Positions 8,649 to 17,045 of a stretch of 64,000 nucleotides of DNA are shown here, piece after piece (within the stretch, counting starts at the first letter, position 1; every line of letters begins with the position of its first letter). The notes under the pieces were generated by a model. That model saw only the letters and a program-made list of their open reading frames with translations. It was not told where the DNA came from and did not search any database. The position numbers were made by a program, and so were the translations under genes. Location of the stretch: assembly GCA_964645645.1 (NCBI GenBank), contig CAZYBC010000001.1, positions 20,894 to 84,893 on the forward strand, given 5' to 3'. This DNA comes from CAZYBC01 sp964645645 (GTDB lineage Bacteria > Patescibacteriota > Microgenomatia > UBA1400 > PJMF01).

Positions 8649-9179
8649 TTATTTATACAACACTTTTGCCAATTCTGTTTGCAGAAATTCTGTACTCTTG
8701 CCCCATTTTAAGTATTGAGTTAAATCTTTTAAATCAACAAATAATTGATGTTTAACATCGCCATAATCAGGATCTACAATAAATTTATCTTGCTTAGCAA
8801 TTTTAGTTAAAAACCTCACTTGCGTTTCACGATATTGCCAACCTTGTTGATAATGATAAACTTCCTGAAAAAAGAATGGTTCAATAAAATTCTCATCTAC
8901 AACAATAGCCGACTCTTCGTAAACTTCACGTTTTAATGTATCAATGAAATTTTCACCTTCTTCCATACCTCCACCAGGCAACATCCATTCTTGATCAGCC
9001 TTAGCCACAAGTAAAAGTTGATTTTGAGAGTTAAGCACTAACCCAGAAACTTGTTTAATATGATGGTTATTAAGTTCAGTAAAAGAAGAAGTTAAATAAA
9101 GGTCAAAACGGTATAAGTCATTATTAACTTGAACTTCTTGTTGAAGGGAAGGTAGGTGGTTAAATGGTATGTTTTTCAC
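8649..9179 (-). CDS. Nudix hydrolase
   Basis: A 176-residue Nudix protein. The Nudix box is complete at about residues 88-110: GGGMEEGENFIDTLKREVYE followed by ESAIV, matching GX5EX7REUXEE with Ser where Gly is usual after EE. These enzymes hydrolyse nucleoside diphosphates linked to another group. The substrate cannot be read from sequence. About 50 extra N-terminal residues (FNHLPSLQQEVQVNNDLYRF) precede the domain. It is first in a two-gene unit with the CdiI-like immunity gene. A second Nudix gene is at 40963-41436. Confidence 0.88.
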   Translation of the reverse strand: MKNIPFNHLPSLQQEVQVNNDLYRFDLYLTSSFTELNNHHIKQVSGLVLNSQNQLLLVAKADQEWMLPGGGMEEGENFIDTLKREVYEESAIVVDENFIEPFFFQEVYHYQQGWQYRETQVRFLTKIAKQDKFIVDPDYGDVKHQLFVDLKDLTQYLKWGKSTEFLQTELAKVLYK

Positions 9180-9262
9180 TTTGTTTTAAATAATTATCTA
9201 AATAATATGACAAGTTCAATTGTTAGAAAAAATTTTTTAAAACAATCTCTTTTAATATCTAA

Positions 9263-9751
9263 CTAAATCTCTTGCGTAAAAACAGTCACTCGCTCATGTT
9301 TACGATTAAGAGTATCTATAAAACCAAGAGTTACAGAATCAGCAGAAGCTTCAACCGTATAAACTCCTTGAACACTTATTCCAAGTTTAGCCCCTGCCAT
9401 ATCATTTTTAACTTTAGCAAGAACTTTTTCAATAGAATCTGGATCAAAATTTTCTACTGCATAGAAACCATAATGAGCTAATCTAGCAAGATTCATTGTT
9501 TCAGTAATTTTACCAGCTTCTGTTAATGAAGCGATGTGAAATCCCATCCCCATCCCAACTTCAACAAAATTGCTAGGGACAGCTTCATTCATTAAAACTT
9601 TAATATATTTACCTCCTGATAAAGCTTTAACTCCATCTATAAAATGTTTGCCTTTATTGTGCAAAAATCTAATCAATCCATTCATTTGTTCTTCATCTTT
9701 GGTATTGTCATGAAGTAATTCAACATAAGGTGGTTTAATCTTCTCGGACAT
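9263..9751 (-). CDS. Hypothetical protein, soluble alpha/beta
   Basis: I do not recognise this 162-residue protein. It is soluble with no signal or membrane segment, contains one glycine-rich stretch (VEVGMGMGFHIASL), and ends in beta-like strands (GVYTVEASADSVTLGFIDTL). The start at 9751 is supported by AAAGGAG 4 nt upstream of the ATG on the minus strand. It lies alone between an AT-rich inverted repeat (9220-9247) on its 3' side and tRNA-Pro upstream. No function is proposed. Confidence 0.7.
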   Translation of the reverse strand: MSEKIKPPYVELLHDNTKDEEQMNGLIRFLHNKGKHFIDGVKALSGGKYIKVLMNEAVPSNFVEVGMGMGFHIASLTEAGKITETMNLARLAHYGFYAVENFDPDSIEKVLAKVKNDMAGAKLGISVQGVYTVEASADSVTLGFIDTLNRKHERVTVFTQEI

Positions 9752-9784
9752 TTCTCCTTTAAAATTGGGTTAAATAAAACTTTG

Positions 9785-9858
9785 TCGGGCTGACAGGACT
9801 CGAACCTGCGACCTCTCGCACCCCATGCGAACGCTCTAGCCATCTGAGCTACAGCCCG
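9785..9858 (-). tRNA. tRNA-Pro(GGG)
   Basis: A 74-nt tRNA on the minus strand. Acceptor CGGGCTG/CAGCCCG with discriminator A and no encoded CCA. The anticodon loop ATGGGGT gives anticodon GGG, with U33 and G37 as expected for proline. D-arm GCTC...GAGC and T-arm GCAGG-TTCGAGT-CCTGT are intact. Confidence 0.95.
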
Positions 9859-10041
9859 TTTAAATCTGAACTATTAATCTGCCCGTTGGCAACAAAGTTA
9901 TTTTACACCATTTGTCGCAAATTAAAGATATAAGAAAATAATTGTAACCACTTTCTTAATTGTCAGTTAAACCGTCAGCTAAAAGCTTAAACTAAATTTA
10001 ACATTCAAAAATATTATAAATTAGTGGTTCTCAATCACCTG

Positions 10042-10089
10042 TAACTGTACTATATTTAGAAAAAACCCTAAAAAAGTACAAAGCAGTTA
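10042..10089 (+). promoter_or_regulatory. Possible hairpin in recA leader
   Basis: Nested inverted repeats directly in front of the recA ribosome-binding site (AAAAGGA at 10091-10097): TAACT/AGTTA, GTACT/AGTAC and TTTAG/CTAAA pair in order around a small loop. I see no LexA-type box of the Gram-positive or E. coli form. The hairpin could affect recA translation, but this is only an inference from the pairing. Confidence 0.35.
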
Positions 10090-10100
10090 AAAAAGGATTT

Positions 10101-11150
10101 ATGAACAAAAAACCTCAAGAAAAACAAGAAAAAACCGATAAAGTAACCCCAGTAGTTGATACTGGCCGTTCTCAGGCTGTTAGTATCGCTATGCAACAAA
10201 TTGAAAAACAATTTGGTAAAGGTTCAATCATGAGGATGGGTGAATCTTTACGTGATATGCCTAAAATTCCAGTGGTTTCTACTGGTTCTTTAGCTCTTAA
10301 CTTAGCTTTAGGCGTGGGTGGTTATCCTAAGGGAAGAATCATTGAAATTTATGGTCCTGAAGCTTCTGGTAAAACTACTTTATGTTTACATGCTATTGCT
10401 GAAATTCAAAAAAATGGTGGCACTGCTGCTTTTATTGATGTAGAACATGCGCTTGATCCAGTTAGAGCAGAAAAAATTGGCGTTGATTTAGAAAATCTCT
10501 TAATTTCTCAGCCAGACTATGGTGAACAAGCCTTAGAAATTGCTGAAACTTTAATTAGATCCGGTGGAGTTGATATTTTAATTATCGACTCAGTTGCCGC
10601 CTTAGTCCCTAAATCTGAGATAGAAGGTGAAATGGGAGCTTCACAAATGGGCGTTCAAGCTCGTTTAATGTCACAAGCCATGAGAAAACTTACTGCGGCA
10701 ATTAATAAAACTAAAACTTTGGTAGTTTTTACCAATCAAATCCGTAATAAAATTGGCGTCATGTTTGGTAGCCCTGAAACTACCACTGGTGGTAATGCCC
10801 TAAAATTCTATGCCTCCGTGCGTTTAGATGTTAGAAAAATAGGCAATATCCAAGAAGGCGAAAACGTCATTGGCAGTCGCCATCGCGTTAAAGTCAAAAA
10901 AAATAAAGTAGCCCCTCCTTTTAAAATGGCTGAGTTCGACATGGATATTAATGGTATTTCTAGAGTTGGAGATGTGGTTGATATTGGAGTTGAGAAAAAA
11001 GTTTTAGAGAAAGCTGGAAGTTTTTACAAATATCATGGCGAAGTTTTAGCTCAAGGTAGAGAAGCTACTAAAGATGTTCTTAAAGAAAATGAAAAATTAA
11101 TGAAAGAAATAGAAAAAGAGATTTGGCAAAAAATCCAAGAAACTATGTAA
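10101..11150 (+). CDS. recA: Recombinase RecA
   Basis: RecA polymerises on single-stranded DNA, performs strand exchange in repair and triggers the SOS response by co-protease action. The 349 residues match the family. Visible are the N-terminal helix and linker (AMQQIEKQFGKGSIMRMGE), Walker A GPEASGKTT at 85-93 (one change from the common GPESSGKTT), Walker B LLISQ/DILIIDSVAALVP, loop L1 EGEMGASQMGVQARLMSQAM, loop L2 FTNQIRNKIGVMFGSPETT with GGNALKFYASVRLD, and the C-terminal domain. The N-terminus is about 20 residues longer than in E. coli and is Lys/Gln/Glu-rich. AAAAGGA sits 4 nt before the ATG. It is followed by a 356-bp spacer and then rny. Confidence 0.99.
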   Translation: MNKKPQEKQEKTDKVTPVVDTGRSQAVSIAMQQIEKQFGKGSIMRMGESLRDMPKIPVVSTGSLALNLALGVGGYPKGRIIEIYGPEASGKTTLCLHAIAEIQKNGGTAAFIDVEHALDPVRAEKIGVDLENLLISQPDYGEQALEIAETLIRSGGVDILIIDSVAALVPKSEIEGEMGASQMGVQARLMSQAMRKLTAAINKTKTLVVFTNQIRNKIGVMFGSPETTTGGNALKFYASVRLDVRKIGNIQEGENVIGSRHRVKVKKNKVAPPFKMAEFDMDINGISRVGDVVDIGVEKKVLEKAGSFYKYHGEVLAQGREATKDVLKENEKLMKEIEKEIWQKIQETM

Positions 11151-11232
11151 TCTCTATTTGCGTAATTAATATGCAAATAAATTAACATTGAAAAATCAAG
11201 TTATTTTTTAATAACCAGATCTTTTTCTAAAA

Positions 11233-11261
11233 TTGACTAAGTCAAGATAAAAAGTTATAAT
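11233..11261 (+). promoter_or_regulatory. Consensus sigma-70-type promoter for rny
   Basis: -35 TTGACT at 11233-11238 and -10 TATAAT at 11256-11261, separated by exactly 17 bp. This is the clearest promoter in the window. The predicted start near 11268 gives a leader of about 240 nt before rny. Confidence 0.75.
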
Positions 11262-11439
11262 AATTTACTTTTGAAACAGAGTCTAATAACTAGCAAAAGT
11301 CAAGAACAATAAATGAAATTAGCATTAGTAAATACAAATAAAATCTTTTATTCTTCTAGGGGTCGAGCTAAATAAGTCTTTCTTATTTATTACTCCACTC
11401 TTTTTATTGATTTAAGCTCAACGTGTTTCAAAGGGACAG

Positions 11440-11478
11440 TAGACTTACTGCGAAATAAAATTTCGTAGCGTAAGTCTA
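11440..11478. repeat. Palindromic repeat family, copy B (39 bp)
   Basis: It begins TAGACTTACTGCGAAAT, continues AAAATTTCGTAGCG as in copy A, and closes with TAAGTCTA. It looks like a copy in which most of the interior has been lost, leaving an imperfect hairpin. It lies in the transcribed leader of rny, 28 nt before the ATG. Confidence 0.85.
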
Positions 11479-11506
11479 ATTATCTAAACTGTTTAAGAAA
11501 GGCATT

Positions 11507-13117
11507 ATGTCATTTTTTGGAAATTTATCAAATCTTTTTAACGCGGATAGTGTTAAAAACGCTCCAGAACAAAAACCAGAATTAAGTAAAAAAATCTTTG
11601 CTAAGAAAAAAGTTCTAACTAAAAAACCAGCTAAAGCTGCTCCTGGATTAAACCCTAATCAGATTAAGCAACTTAAAGATCAGGCTATCAGAGAAGCTCA
11701 AATTGAAGCTGATGCTCAAGTAAGAGAAGCCAAAGCCAAGGCTAGAGAAATCATTGTTGAGGCTAAAGACGAAGCTTTAGCAATTCGCTCTGATTCTGAA
11801 AAAAAAGCTAGAGAACTAGAACAACAATTAGTCAAACAACAAACTATTCTCGAAGGCAAACTAGATAGATTGGACAACCGTTTCAACCAAATGGATGAAA
11901 AGGAAAAAAATCTTTCTAAACAACGCGAAGAATTAAATAAAATTAAAGAAGAATTAGAAAAACAAAAGGCTAAAACTCTCAAGAAACTTGAAGAAGTTTC
12001 TTCCATGACTAAAGATGAAGCCAAAACTGTTTTATTTGATGGTTTAGAAAAAAAACTTCGTAAAGAAATGGCACAAGTTATCCGCCAAACTCAAGAAGAA
12101 GCAAAAAGTGAAGCTGATTTAAGAGCTAAAGAAATTTTAATTGATGCCATGAAACATGGGGCAACTGATTATGTTGCTGAATACACTGTTTCTACAGTGG
12201 AATTACCTAGTGAAGAAGTCAAAGGTAAAATCATTGGTAAATCAGGTCGCAATATTCACACCTTTGAAAAAGTTACTGGTGTAGATGTCGATCTTGATTC
12301 TTCTGTGACTGAAGTTAAATTGTCTTGTTTTGATCCAATCAGAAGAGAAATTGCTAAAGTTTCTATGGAAAGATTAATTAAAGATGGTCGTATTCAACCA
12401 GCAAGAATTGAAGAAGTTGTAGAAAAAGTCAAAGCTGAAATTGATAAAACTATTTTTGAAGCTGGTCGTTATCTTTGCCACGAGGTTGGTGTTTATAACA
12501 TTCCTCATGGTTTAATGAAAATTTTAGGTCGTTTTAAATATCGTTTCTCTTATGGTCAAAATATGATTTCTCACACTTTAGAAGAAACTAAATTGGGGAT
12601 TAAATTAGCACATGAATTAGGTGTTGACGTTAATGTTGTCAAATTAGGTTGTTTATTGCATGATGTGGGTAAAGTTTCTGAAGAAACAGAAGGTAGCCAC
12701 GTTGAATTAGGTGTCAAAATTGCTAAGCAATATAGCATGCCAAAAGAAGTGATTGATTGTATCGCTCAACACCATGAGGATGTGCCTTTTTCTGGCTTAG
12801 AACAAATTGTTGTTTACATTGCCGATGCTATTTCTGGAGCTAGACCAGGTGCTCGCTATGAAAACTTAGATGAGTATGTTAAACGTCTAGAAACTTTAGA
12901 AGAAATTGCCACTGCTCATAAAGAAGTTAAAGAAGCTTTTGCTATTCAAGCTGGTCGTGAATTAAGAGTTATCTTAACACCAGAACAATCTAAAGAAGAT
13001 GATGTTACTGCCATTTCTTTAAAAATCAAAGATGAGGTGCAAGAAAAAGTCACTTTCCCTGGGACTGTAAAAATTACAGTTATTCGTGAAACTCGAGCAA
13101 CCAGTGAGGCTAAATAA
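11507..13117 (+). CDS. rny: Ribonuclease Y without the usual membrane anchor
   Basis: Endoribonuclease that starts mRNA decay. The 536 residues contain the family order: a long coiled coil (about 50-190, heptads of K/E/L/A), a KH domain with IIGKSGRNIHTFE near 241, and an HD domain with CLLHDVGKV near 384 followed by QHHED and ADAISGARPGARYE. The N-terminus is odd. Classical RNase Y starts with a hydrophobic helix that fixes it to the membrane, but here residues 1-50 are polar and lysine-rich (KKIFAKKKVLTKKPAKAA) with no membrane segment. The ATG at 11507 has AAAGG 6 nt upstream. The enzyme may be cytosolic or anchored through a partner. Confidence 0.95.
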   Translation: MSFFGNLSNLFNADSVKNAPEQKPELSKKIFAKKKVLTKKPAKAAPGLNPNQIKQLKDQAIREAQIEADAQVREAKAKAREIIVEAKDEALAIRSDSEKKARELEQQLVKQQTILEGKLDRLDNRFNQMDEKEKNLSKQREELNKIKEELEKQKAKTLKKLEEVSSMTKDEAKTVLFDGLEKKLRKEMAQVIRQTQEEAKSEADLRAKEILIDAMKHGATDYVAEYTVSTVELPSEEVKGKIIGKSGRNIHTFEKVTGVDVDLDSSVTEVKLSCFDPIRREIAKVSMERLIKDGRIQPARIEEVVEKVKAEIDKTIFEAGRYLCHEVGVYNIPHGLMKILGRFKYRFSYGQNMISHTLEETKLGIKLAHELGVDVNVVKLGCLLHDVGKVSEETEGSHVELGVKIAKQYSMPKEVIDCIAQHHEDVPFSGLEQIVVYIADAISGARPGARYENLDEYVKRLETLEEIATAHKEVKEAFAIQAGRELRVILTPEQSKEDDVTAISLKIKDEVQEKVTFPGTVKITVIRETRATSEAK

Positions 13118-13128
13118 TAATTATTAAT

Positions 13129-13168
13129 CTAACTAGTAATGAGGGTGTTTTCCCTTATTACTAGTTAG
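13129..13168 (+). terminator. Strong 17-bp hairpin between rny and secG
   Basis: CTAACTAGTAATGAGGG at 13129-13145 pairs with CCCTTATTACTAGTTAG at 13152-13168, with one G-T pair and loop TGTTTT. No clear U-tract follows, so it is either an inefficient terminator or a 3'-end protecting structure for the rny mRNA. Confidence 0.55.
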
Positions 13169-13178
13169 TAAAAACTTA

Positions 13179-13184
13179 TATAAT
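13179..13184 (+). promoter_or_regulatory. -10 box TATAAT, leaderless-type spacing, secG
   Basis: A perfect TATAAT ends 6 nt before the secG ATG at 13191. No Shine-Dalgarno is present. Confidence 0.6.
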
Positions 13185-13190
13185 AGAATC

Positions 13191-13409
13191 ATGAAAAATA
13201 TTTTTTCAGTTTTACAAATTGTGCTTTCAGTAATCTTGGTCATTTTTATTTTGATGCAAGCTCAAGGTTCTGGTTTAGGAACAACTTGGAATGGCGGCGG
13301 TGAGACTTATCATACTCGCAGAGGTTTAGAAAAAGTTATTTTTTACGCCACAATTGTGGGGATTGCCCTCTTTGCAATAGTGTCAATTTTAGCGGCAATC
13401 AATCAATAA
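13191..13409 (+). CDS. secG: Preprotein translocase subunit SecG
   Basis: A 72-residue membrane protein of the SecYEG channel. It has two transmembrane helices (about 3-22 and 48-70) joined by the typical Gly/Thr-rich loop (MQAQGSGLGTTWNGGGETYH) and a charged RRGLEK before helix two. Length and pattern fit SecG well. It starts a two-gene unit with the solute-binding protein, whose ATG is 4 nt after the stop. This secG/solute-binding pair would be consistent with an export-linked housekeeping unit, but the functional link is not proven. Confidence 0.93.
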   Translation: MKNIFSVLQIVLSVILVIFILMQAQGSGLGTTWNGGGETYHTRRGLEKVIFYATIVGIALFAIVSILAAINQ

Positions 13410-13413
13410 AAAA

Positions 13414-14832
13414 ATGCGCAAGCTTTATTGGTATTTTACTGCCTACTTAAAAAAACATGGTTGGATTTTTATTGTTTCCTTAATTCTAGCGTTGGTTTTT
13501 TTCTGGTTTACTATTCCTTTTATTGTCAATAAACTCAGTATCAGCCAAAAAAAATATATTGGCTTAATTGGTGAATATACTCTTGATAACTTACCTCTTG
13601 AAGTGACTTCATTATTAAGTTCTGGTTTAACCAAAGTTAAAGAAGACGGTAGTGTAGTGCCAATGCTGTCTCAACGTTGGGCAATTGAGGATGATGGCAC
13701 TACTTATCGATTTATTATTAAAAAAGATTTGCTCTGGCAAGATGGTAAAGAATTTAAGCCCGAAGATGTCGTTTATAACTTTACTGATGTAGAAACTATC
13801 GCAACACCTAATGATGTAATTTTTAAATTACCAGCTAGTTTTTCTCCATTTCCTAGTGTAGTTTCAGCTCCATTATTAAGAGATGGCACTCAACAATATC
13901 TTTTATTTTTCAAAAGACCAACTTTAATTGGAATTGGAAAAAATAAAATTATTAGCTATAAAAAACAAGGTAAAAATATTAAAGAAATTACAATAGACAC
14001 ACCTGATAAGCGTCTAATTTTCCGTTTTTATCTCACTGAACAAGAATCTCTCCTAGCTTTAGCTAAAGGTGAAATAGATATTTTAGATAAAATTCATGAT
14101 ATCAGTTTGGTAGAAAATTGGCCTAACATTGCTATTGATCATCAAATTAATCATGATCAGTACTTAGCTTTGTTTTTTAATAATACTCATCCCAATCTTA
14201 CTAAAAATATCCGTCAAGCAATGGCTTACGCTATAGAAAAACCAGCTGATAAAACTCGTGCTTTAGGTCCAATTAGCCCTGATTCTTGGGCTTATTTACC
14301 AGGAGGCAAATCCTACGATAAAGATTTGACTAGAGCCACTGATAGAATTTTAGAAAACTTGCCTAGTCAAATAATGGATTTTACTTTAACCACGACTTCC
14401 CTATTTACTCAAGAAGCTGAAGCGATTAAACAACAATTAGAAGAATTGTTTACTCTAGCGCAAAGTGAGTGTCAAACTAGTAAAAAAGTAGAAAACAAAG
14501 AATTGTGTGATAACTTAAATGGCAAAATTAATATTAAAATTAACAACTTCCCAGATACTAATGATTATCAACTGCTGTTAATTGGCCAAGAATCTCCACT
14601 TGATCCTGATCAATATTTTTTGTGGCATTCTGATCAACCTACTAATTTTACTCACTACAAAAACACAAGAATTGATAGTTTGCTAGAAAAAGGCCGTCAG
14701 GAAACTGATCAAAAAGAAAGAACTACTATTTATCAAGAATTCCAACAGTTTTTGCTTGAAGATCCTCCAGCAGTATTTTTAAATTATTTAGACAGCTATA
14801 AACTAACAAGAAAAAGTCTTAAAGTCTTCTAA
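13414..14832 (+). CDS. Family 5 extracellular solute-binding protein, membrane-anchored
   Basis: A 472-residue protein of the peptide/nickel solute-binding family (SBP_bac_5). An N-terminal hydrophobic helix at about 17-38 anchors it without a lipobox. The mature part has the family hallmarks LLSSGLTKVKEDGSVVPMLS, YRFIIKKDLLWQDGKEFKPEDVVYNF (shown split here), a ligand lobe with RQAMAYAIEK, and the closing QEFQQFLLEDPPAVFLNY. Members usually deliver oligopeptides to an ABC permease, but no permease or ATPase gene of that type is in the window. It may serve a different role or a distant transporter. Its last 14 nt overlap the FemAB gene on the other strand. Confidence 0.88.
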   Translation: MRKLYWYFTAYLKKHGWIFIVSLILALVFFWFTIPFIVNKLSISQKKYIGLIGEYTLDNLPLEVTSLLSSGLTKVKEDGSVVPMLSQRWAIEDDGTTYRFIIKKDLLWQDGKEFKPEDVVYNFTDVETIATPNDVIFKLPASFSPFPSVVSAPLLRDGTQQYLLFFKRPTLIGIGKNKIISYKKQGKNIKEITIDTPDKRLIFRFYLTEQESLLALAKGEIDILDKIHDISLVENWPNIAIDHQINHDQYLALFFNNTHPNLTKNIRQAMAYAIEKPADKTRALGPISPDSWAYLPGGKSYDKDLTRATDRILENLPSQIMDFTLTTTSLFTQEAEAIKQQLEELFTLAQSECQTSKKVENKELCDNLNGKINIKINNFPDTNDYQLLLIGQESPLDPDQYFLWHSDQPTNFTHYKNTRIDSLLEKGRQETDQKERTTIYQEFQQFLLEDPPAVFLNYLDSYKLTRKSLKVF

Positions 14833-15853
14833 GCTTTTTTCTACATAATTCAAATAAATGTGTTAACCAAAAACTCCAATTAACAGGTACGTCTTGAGCT
14901 GGTAAATAGAAAACTTCTTCACCGCCAAAACCTTTTTTGAAAACGGTTACACCTGCAAAACGATGATTTTTTTTGTTGGGAGGAGCAATTCCCCAAAAAT
15001 TATAACGCAAACATCCTCGTTTTTTAGCTTCATTAATTGCCGCCCACTGACAAGCATAAGCTCCTGGTAAATGATCATTAGCCGGAGTAGAGATACCATA
15101 ATGATAGGCAGCCTGTTGATTATAAAAAATTACAAAAGCACTAGCTAATAATTTACCTTGATAAAAACTAGAAAAAAGTAAAGCCTTATTATGGCTAGCA
15201 AATTCTTTAAATTGCTCAAATAAAAAATTATAGCTAAAAGGCACAAAATGATGCTTTTGAGCTAATTGGACTTGATATTGATAAAATTCTTTAATAGCCT
15301 TGGGGTCAGTCGTTGTTTTAACTTCTACACCTAATTTTTCTGCTTTTCTAATTTCATAGCGAGTGTTTTTACGCATTTGAGCTAACAGTTGTTCTTGGCT
15401 TAAACTTAGATCTAATTGTAAAGTTAAATCTGCAGTTAAATGAATTGGTGACTGTACAGCCCCAAGTTTTTTAACCAAACTTTCTAAAGGTTGAGAAGCC
15501 AAAGCCTGAGGGCGAAAACGAATTAAATTACAATGTTCTTGTTTAGCCAAACTTACTAATTGATTAAAAATTTCTTTTAGTTGTTCAATACCAATTTTTT
15601 CCCAATCTAATAATGGCCCACCGGCAATTGTTAAATAATCACCTCGTTTTGCCACTTCTTTAATTAATAAAGCTGCGCCAATTTGTTTTTTTGGTTGATT
15701 CTGATAAATAGCTAAAGGAAAAACTTTTTTACCAATTTTTTGTTGAAACACTCCCCAATGCCAAGATTGTAAAAAGTCAGCTTCTTTTCTGGACGTTAGA
15801 TATTTTTCCCAATTTTTCTGGTCTACTATTTGAATTAAACTGATATTAGACAT
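14819..15853 (-). CDS. FemAB-family peptidyltransferase-like protein
   Basis: A 344-residue double-GNAT-fold protein of the FemA/FemB/FemX type. In other bacteria these add amino acids from aminoacyl-tRNA to the peptidoglycan stem peptide. Visible are FLQSWHWGVFQQKIGKKVFP near the N-terminus, the MRKNTRYEIRKAEKLGVEV core at about 160-178, and the second GNAT half ending YNFWGIAPPNKKNHRFAGVT, FKKGFGGEEVFYLPAQD. I use the ATG at 15853, which overlaps the upstream stop by 8 nt and has GAAAG upstream; a TTG four codons earlier is the alternative. It is last in the minus-strand envelope operon. Target and amino acid are unknown. Confidence 0.88.
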   Translation of the reverse strand: MSNISLIQIVDQKNWEKYLTSRKEADFLQSWHWGVFQQKIGKKVFPLAIYQNQPKKQIGAALLIKEVAKRGDYLTIAGGPLLDWEKIGIEQLKEIFNQLVSLAKQEHCNLIRFRPQALASQPLESLVKKLGAVQSPIHLTADLTLQLDLSLSQEQLLAQMRKNTRYEIRKAEKLGVEVKTTTDPKAIKEFYQYQVQLAQKHHFVPFSYNFLFEQFKEFASHNKALLFSSFYQGKLLASAFVIFYNQQAAYHYGISTPANDHLPGAYACQWAAINEAKKRGCLRYNFWGIAPPNKKNHRFAGVTVFKKGFGGEEVFYLPAQDVPVNWSFWLTHLFELCRKKLRRL

Positions 15854-17045
15854 AAAAACTTTCAATTAACTGACAAATTTTTTCAGCTTTAGCTGGAGTA
15901 ATTTCTTGATGAGTAGGTAAATTAATAATTGTTTTAGCTAATTTTTCGGCTTGAGGGCAACTACCAGCTTGATAAACGCTATGACAAACGCTGCTACCAC
16001 AATCCACGGCACTACGATACCAACGATCCGCTAAATAAACATGATTTTTAGCCAAAAAATCTAATAAGATTTTAGGATTAGCTACTGCAAAAGCAAAGCG
16101 CAAATTACTACCATAAGCTAAATCTTTTGGTTTAGTAAGCAAGGTTAATTGAGGAATATTTTGAAGAGTTTGCCAATAAATTTGAGCTATTTGTTGACGA
16201 TGTTTTAGTTGCTGATGAACAGTTTGTAATCTTTGACTAATTAAAGGAATCAAAAAATCTGGCAATGGCCAATAATGTTGATTAAAGGTATATAAAGCAT
16301 TCTTAAACCACTGAATTTTTTTCAAAAATAAATGTAATAATTTACCTAGACCAATTGCATAACTTGCTCTAATGAAACAAGTTAAAATTGGATAAGTAGC
16401 AATTTTCCAAAGTTCTAAATTAGATAAATATTGCGATGTTAAATTAATTTTTTTAAGTGGCGATTTTTTTAAAATTACAGCTCCGCCACTTACTGTATCC
16501 AAAATTTTATCTCTTCCAAAAGATAATAAAATAGCATCTGCATAAGTACCTAATTTTTGTTCATCCCAATCTTTACCGCCAAAACTTTGTGCTAAATCCT
16601 CAATTAGTAATAAATTGTTTTTCAAGCAAAATTGTTTAAATTGTTTTGTTGCTAAACTACTTCCCAAACTATATTGTAAAATTAAAGCCTTAGCTTGATG
16701 TTTTTTTTGTAATTGCTGGATATGAGTTAAATCAGCTTCTAAACTATCAGCCTGCAAATCAAAATACACTGTTTTAGCACCAACTCTTTTGATTGCTTCT
16801 TCTAAAGCAAAACAAGCAAAAGCTTGAGTTAAAACCACATCATCAGCCCCAATGTTATAACTTAACAGAATATACTCTAAAGCATCTCTGCCTTTAGCTA
16901 ATAGAATTGCTTCTCCACCAAAACGTTGAGTTAGCTGATTAAGCAGCTTTACTTTATTGTGTGGCCGGAATTGTAATTTTGCTTGCAATGTTTTCCAAGC
17001 AAAAGACCAAGTGTAATTAGAACCTAAACTATTAAAAATTATCAT
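15846..17045 (-). CDS. DegT/DnrJ/EryC1/StrS-type PLP aminotransferase-like protein
   Basis: A 399-residue protein of the sugar-aminotransferase family. The PLP-binding region is visible: GRDALEYILLSYNIGADDVV early, LLIEDLAQSFGG around 150-162 for the pyridine-ring aspartate, and AILLSFGRDKILDTVSGGAV with the probable Schiff-base lysine in GRDK. In family members this places an amino group on a nucleotide-bound keto-sugar. A non-enzymatic relative is possible. The start overlaps the Mur ligase end by 14 nt and the stop overlaps the FemAB start. That packing suggests tight co-expression and a joint product, such as an amino-sugar or a modified wall peptide. Confidence 0.83.
   Translation of the reverse strand: MIIFNSLGSNYTWSFAWKTLQAKLQFRPHNKVKLLNQLTQRFGGEAILLAKGRDALEYILLSYNIGADDVVLTQAFACFALEEAIKRVGAKTVYFDLQADSLEADLTHIQQLQKKHQAKALILQYSLGSSLATKQFKQFCLKNNLLLIEDLAQSFGGKDWDEQKLGTYADAILLSFGRDKILDTVSGGAVILKKSPLKKINLTSQYLSNLELWKIATYPILTCFIRASYAIGLGKLLHLFLKKIQWFKNALYTFNQHYWPLPDFLIPLISQRLQTVHQQLKHRQQIAQIYWQTLQNIPQLTLLTKPKDLAYGSNLRFAFAVANPKILLDFLAKNHVYLADRWYRSAVDCGSSVCHSVYQAGSCPQAEKLAKTIINLPTHQEITPAKAEKICQLIESFYV

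Larger units (their letters stand above)
11151..11506 (+). other. 356-bp spacer between recA and rny
   Basis: This gap holds a consensus promoter (11233-11261), a leader of about 240 nt, and copy B of the palindromic repeat (11440-11478). Inside the leader is a 20-codon frame, ATG 11313 to TAA 11375 (begins MKLALVNTNK), whose stop lies in a hairpin AAATAAG-TCTTT-CTTATTT (11370-11388). Its ribosome-binding site is weak (AAGAA). Whether the small frame is translated is unknown. Nothing else is recognised. Confidence 0.5.
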
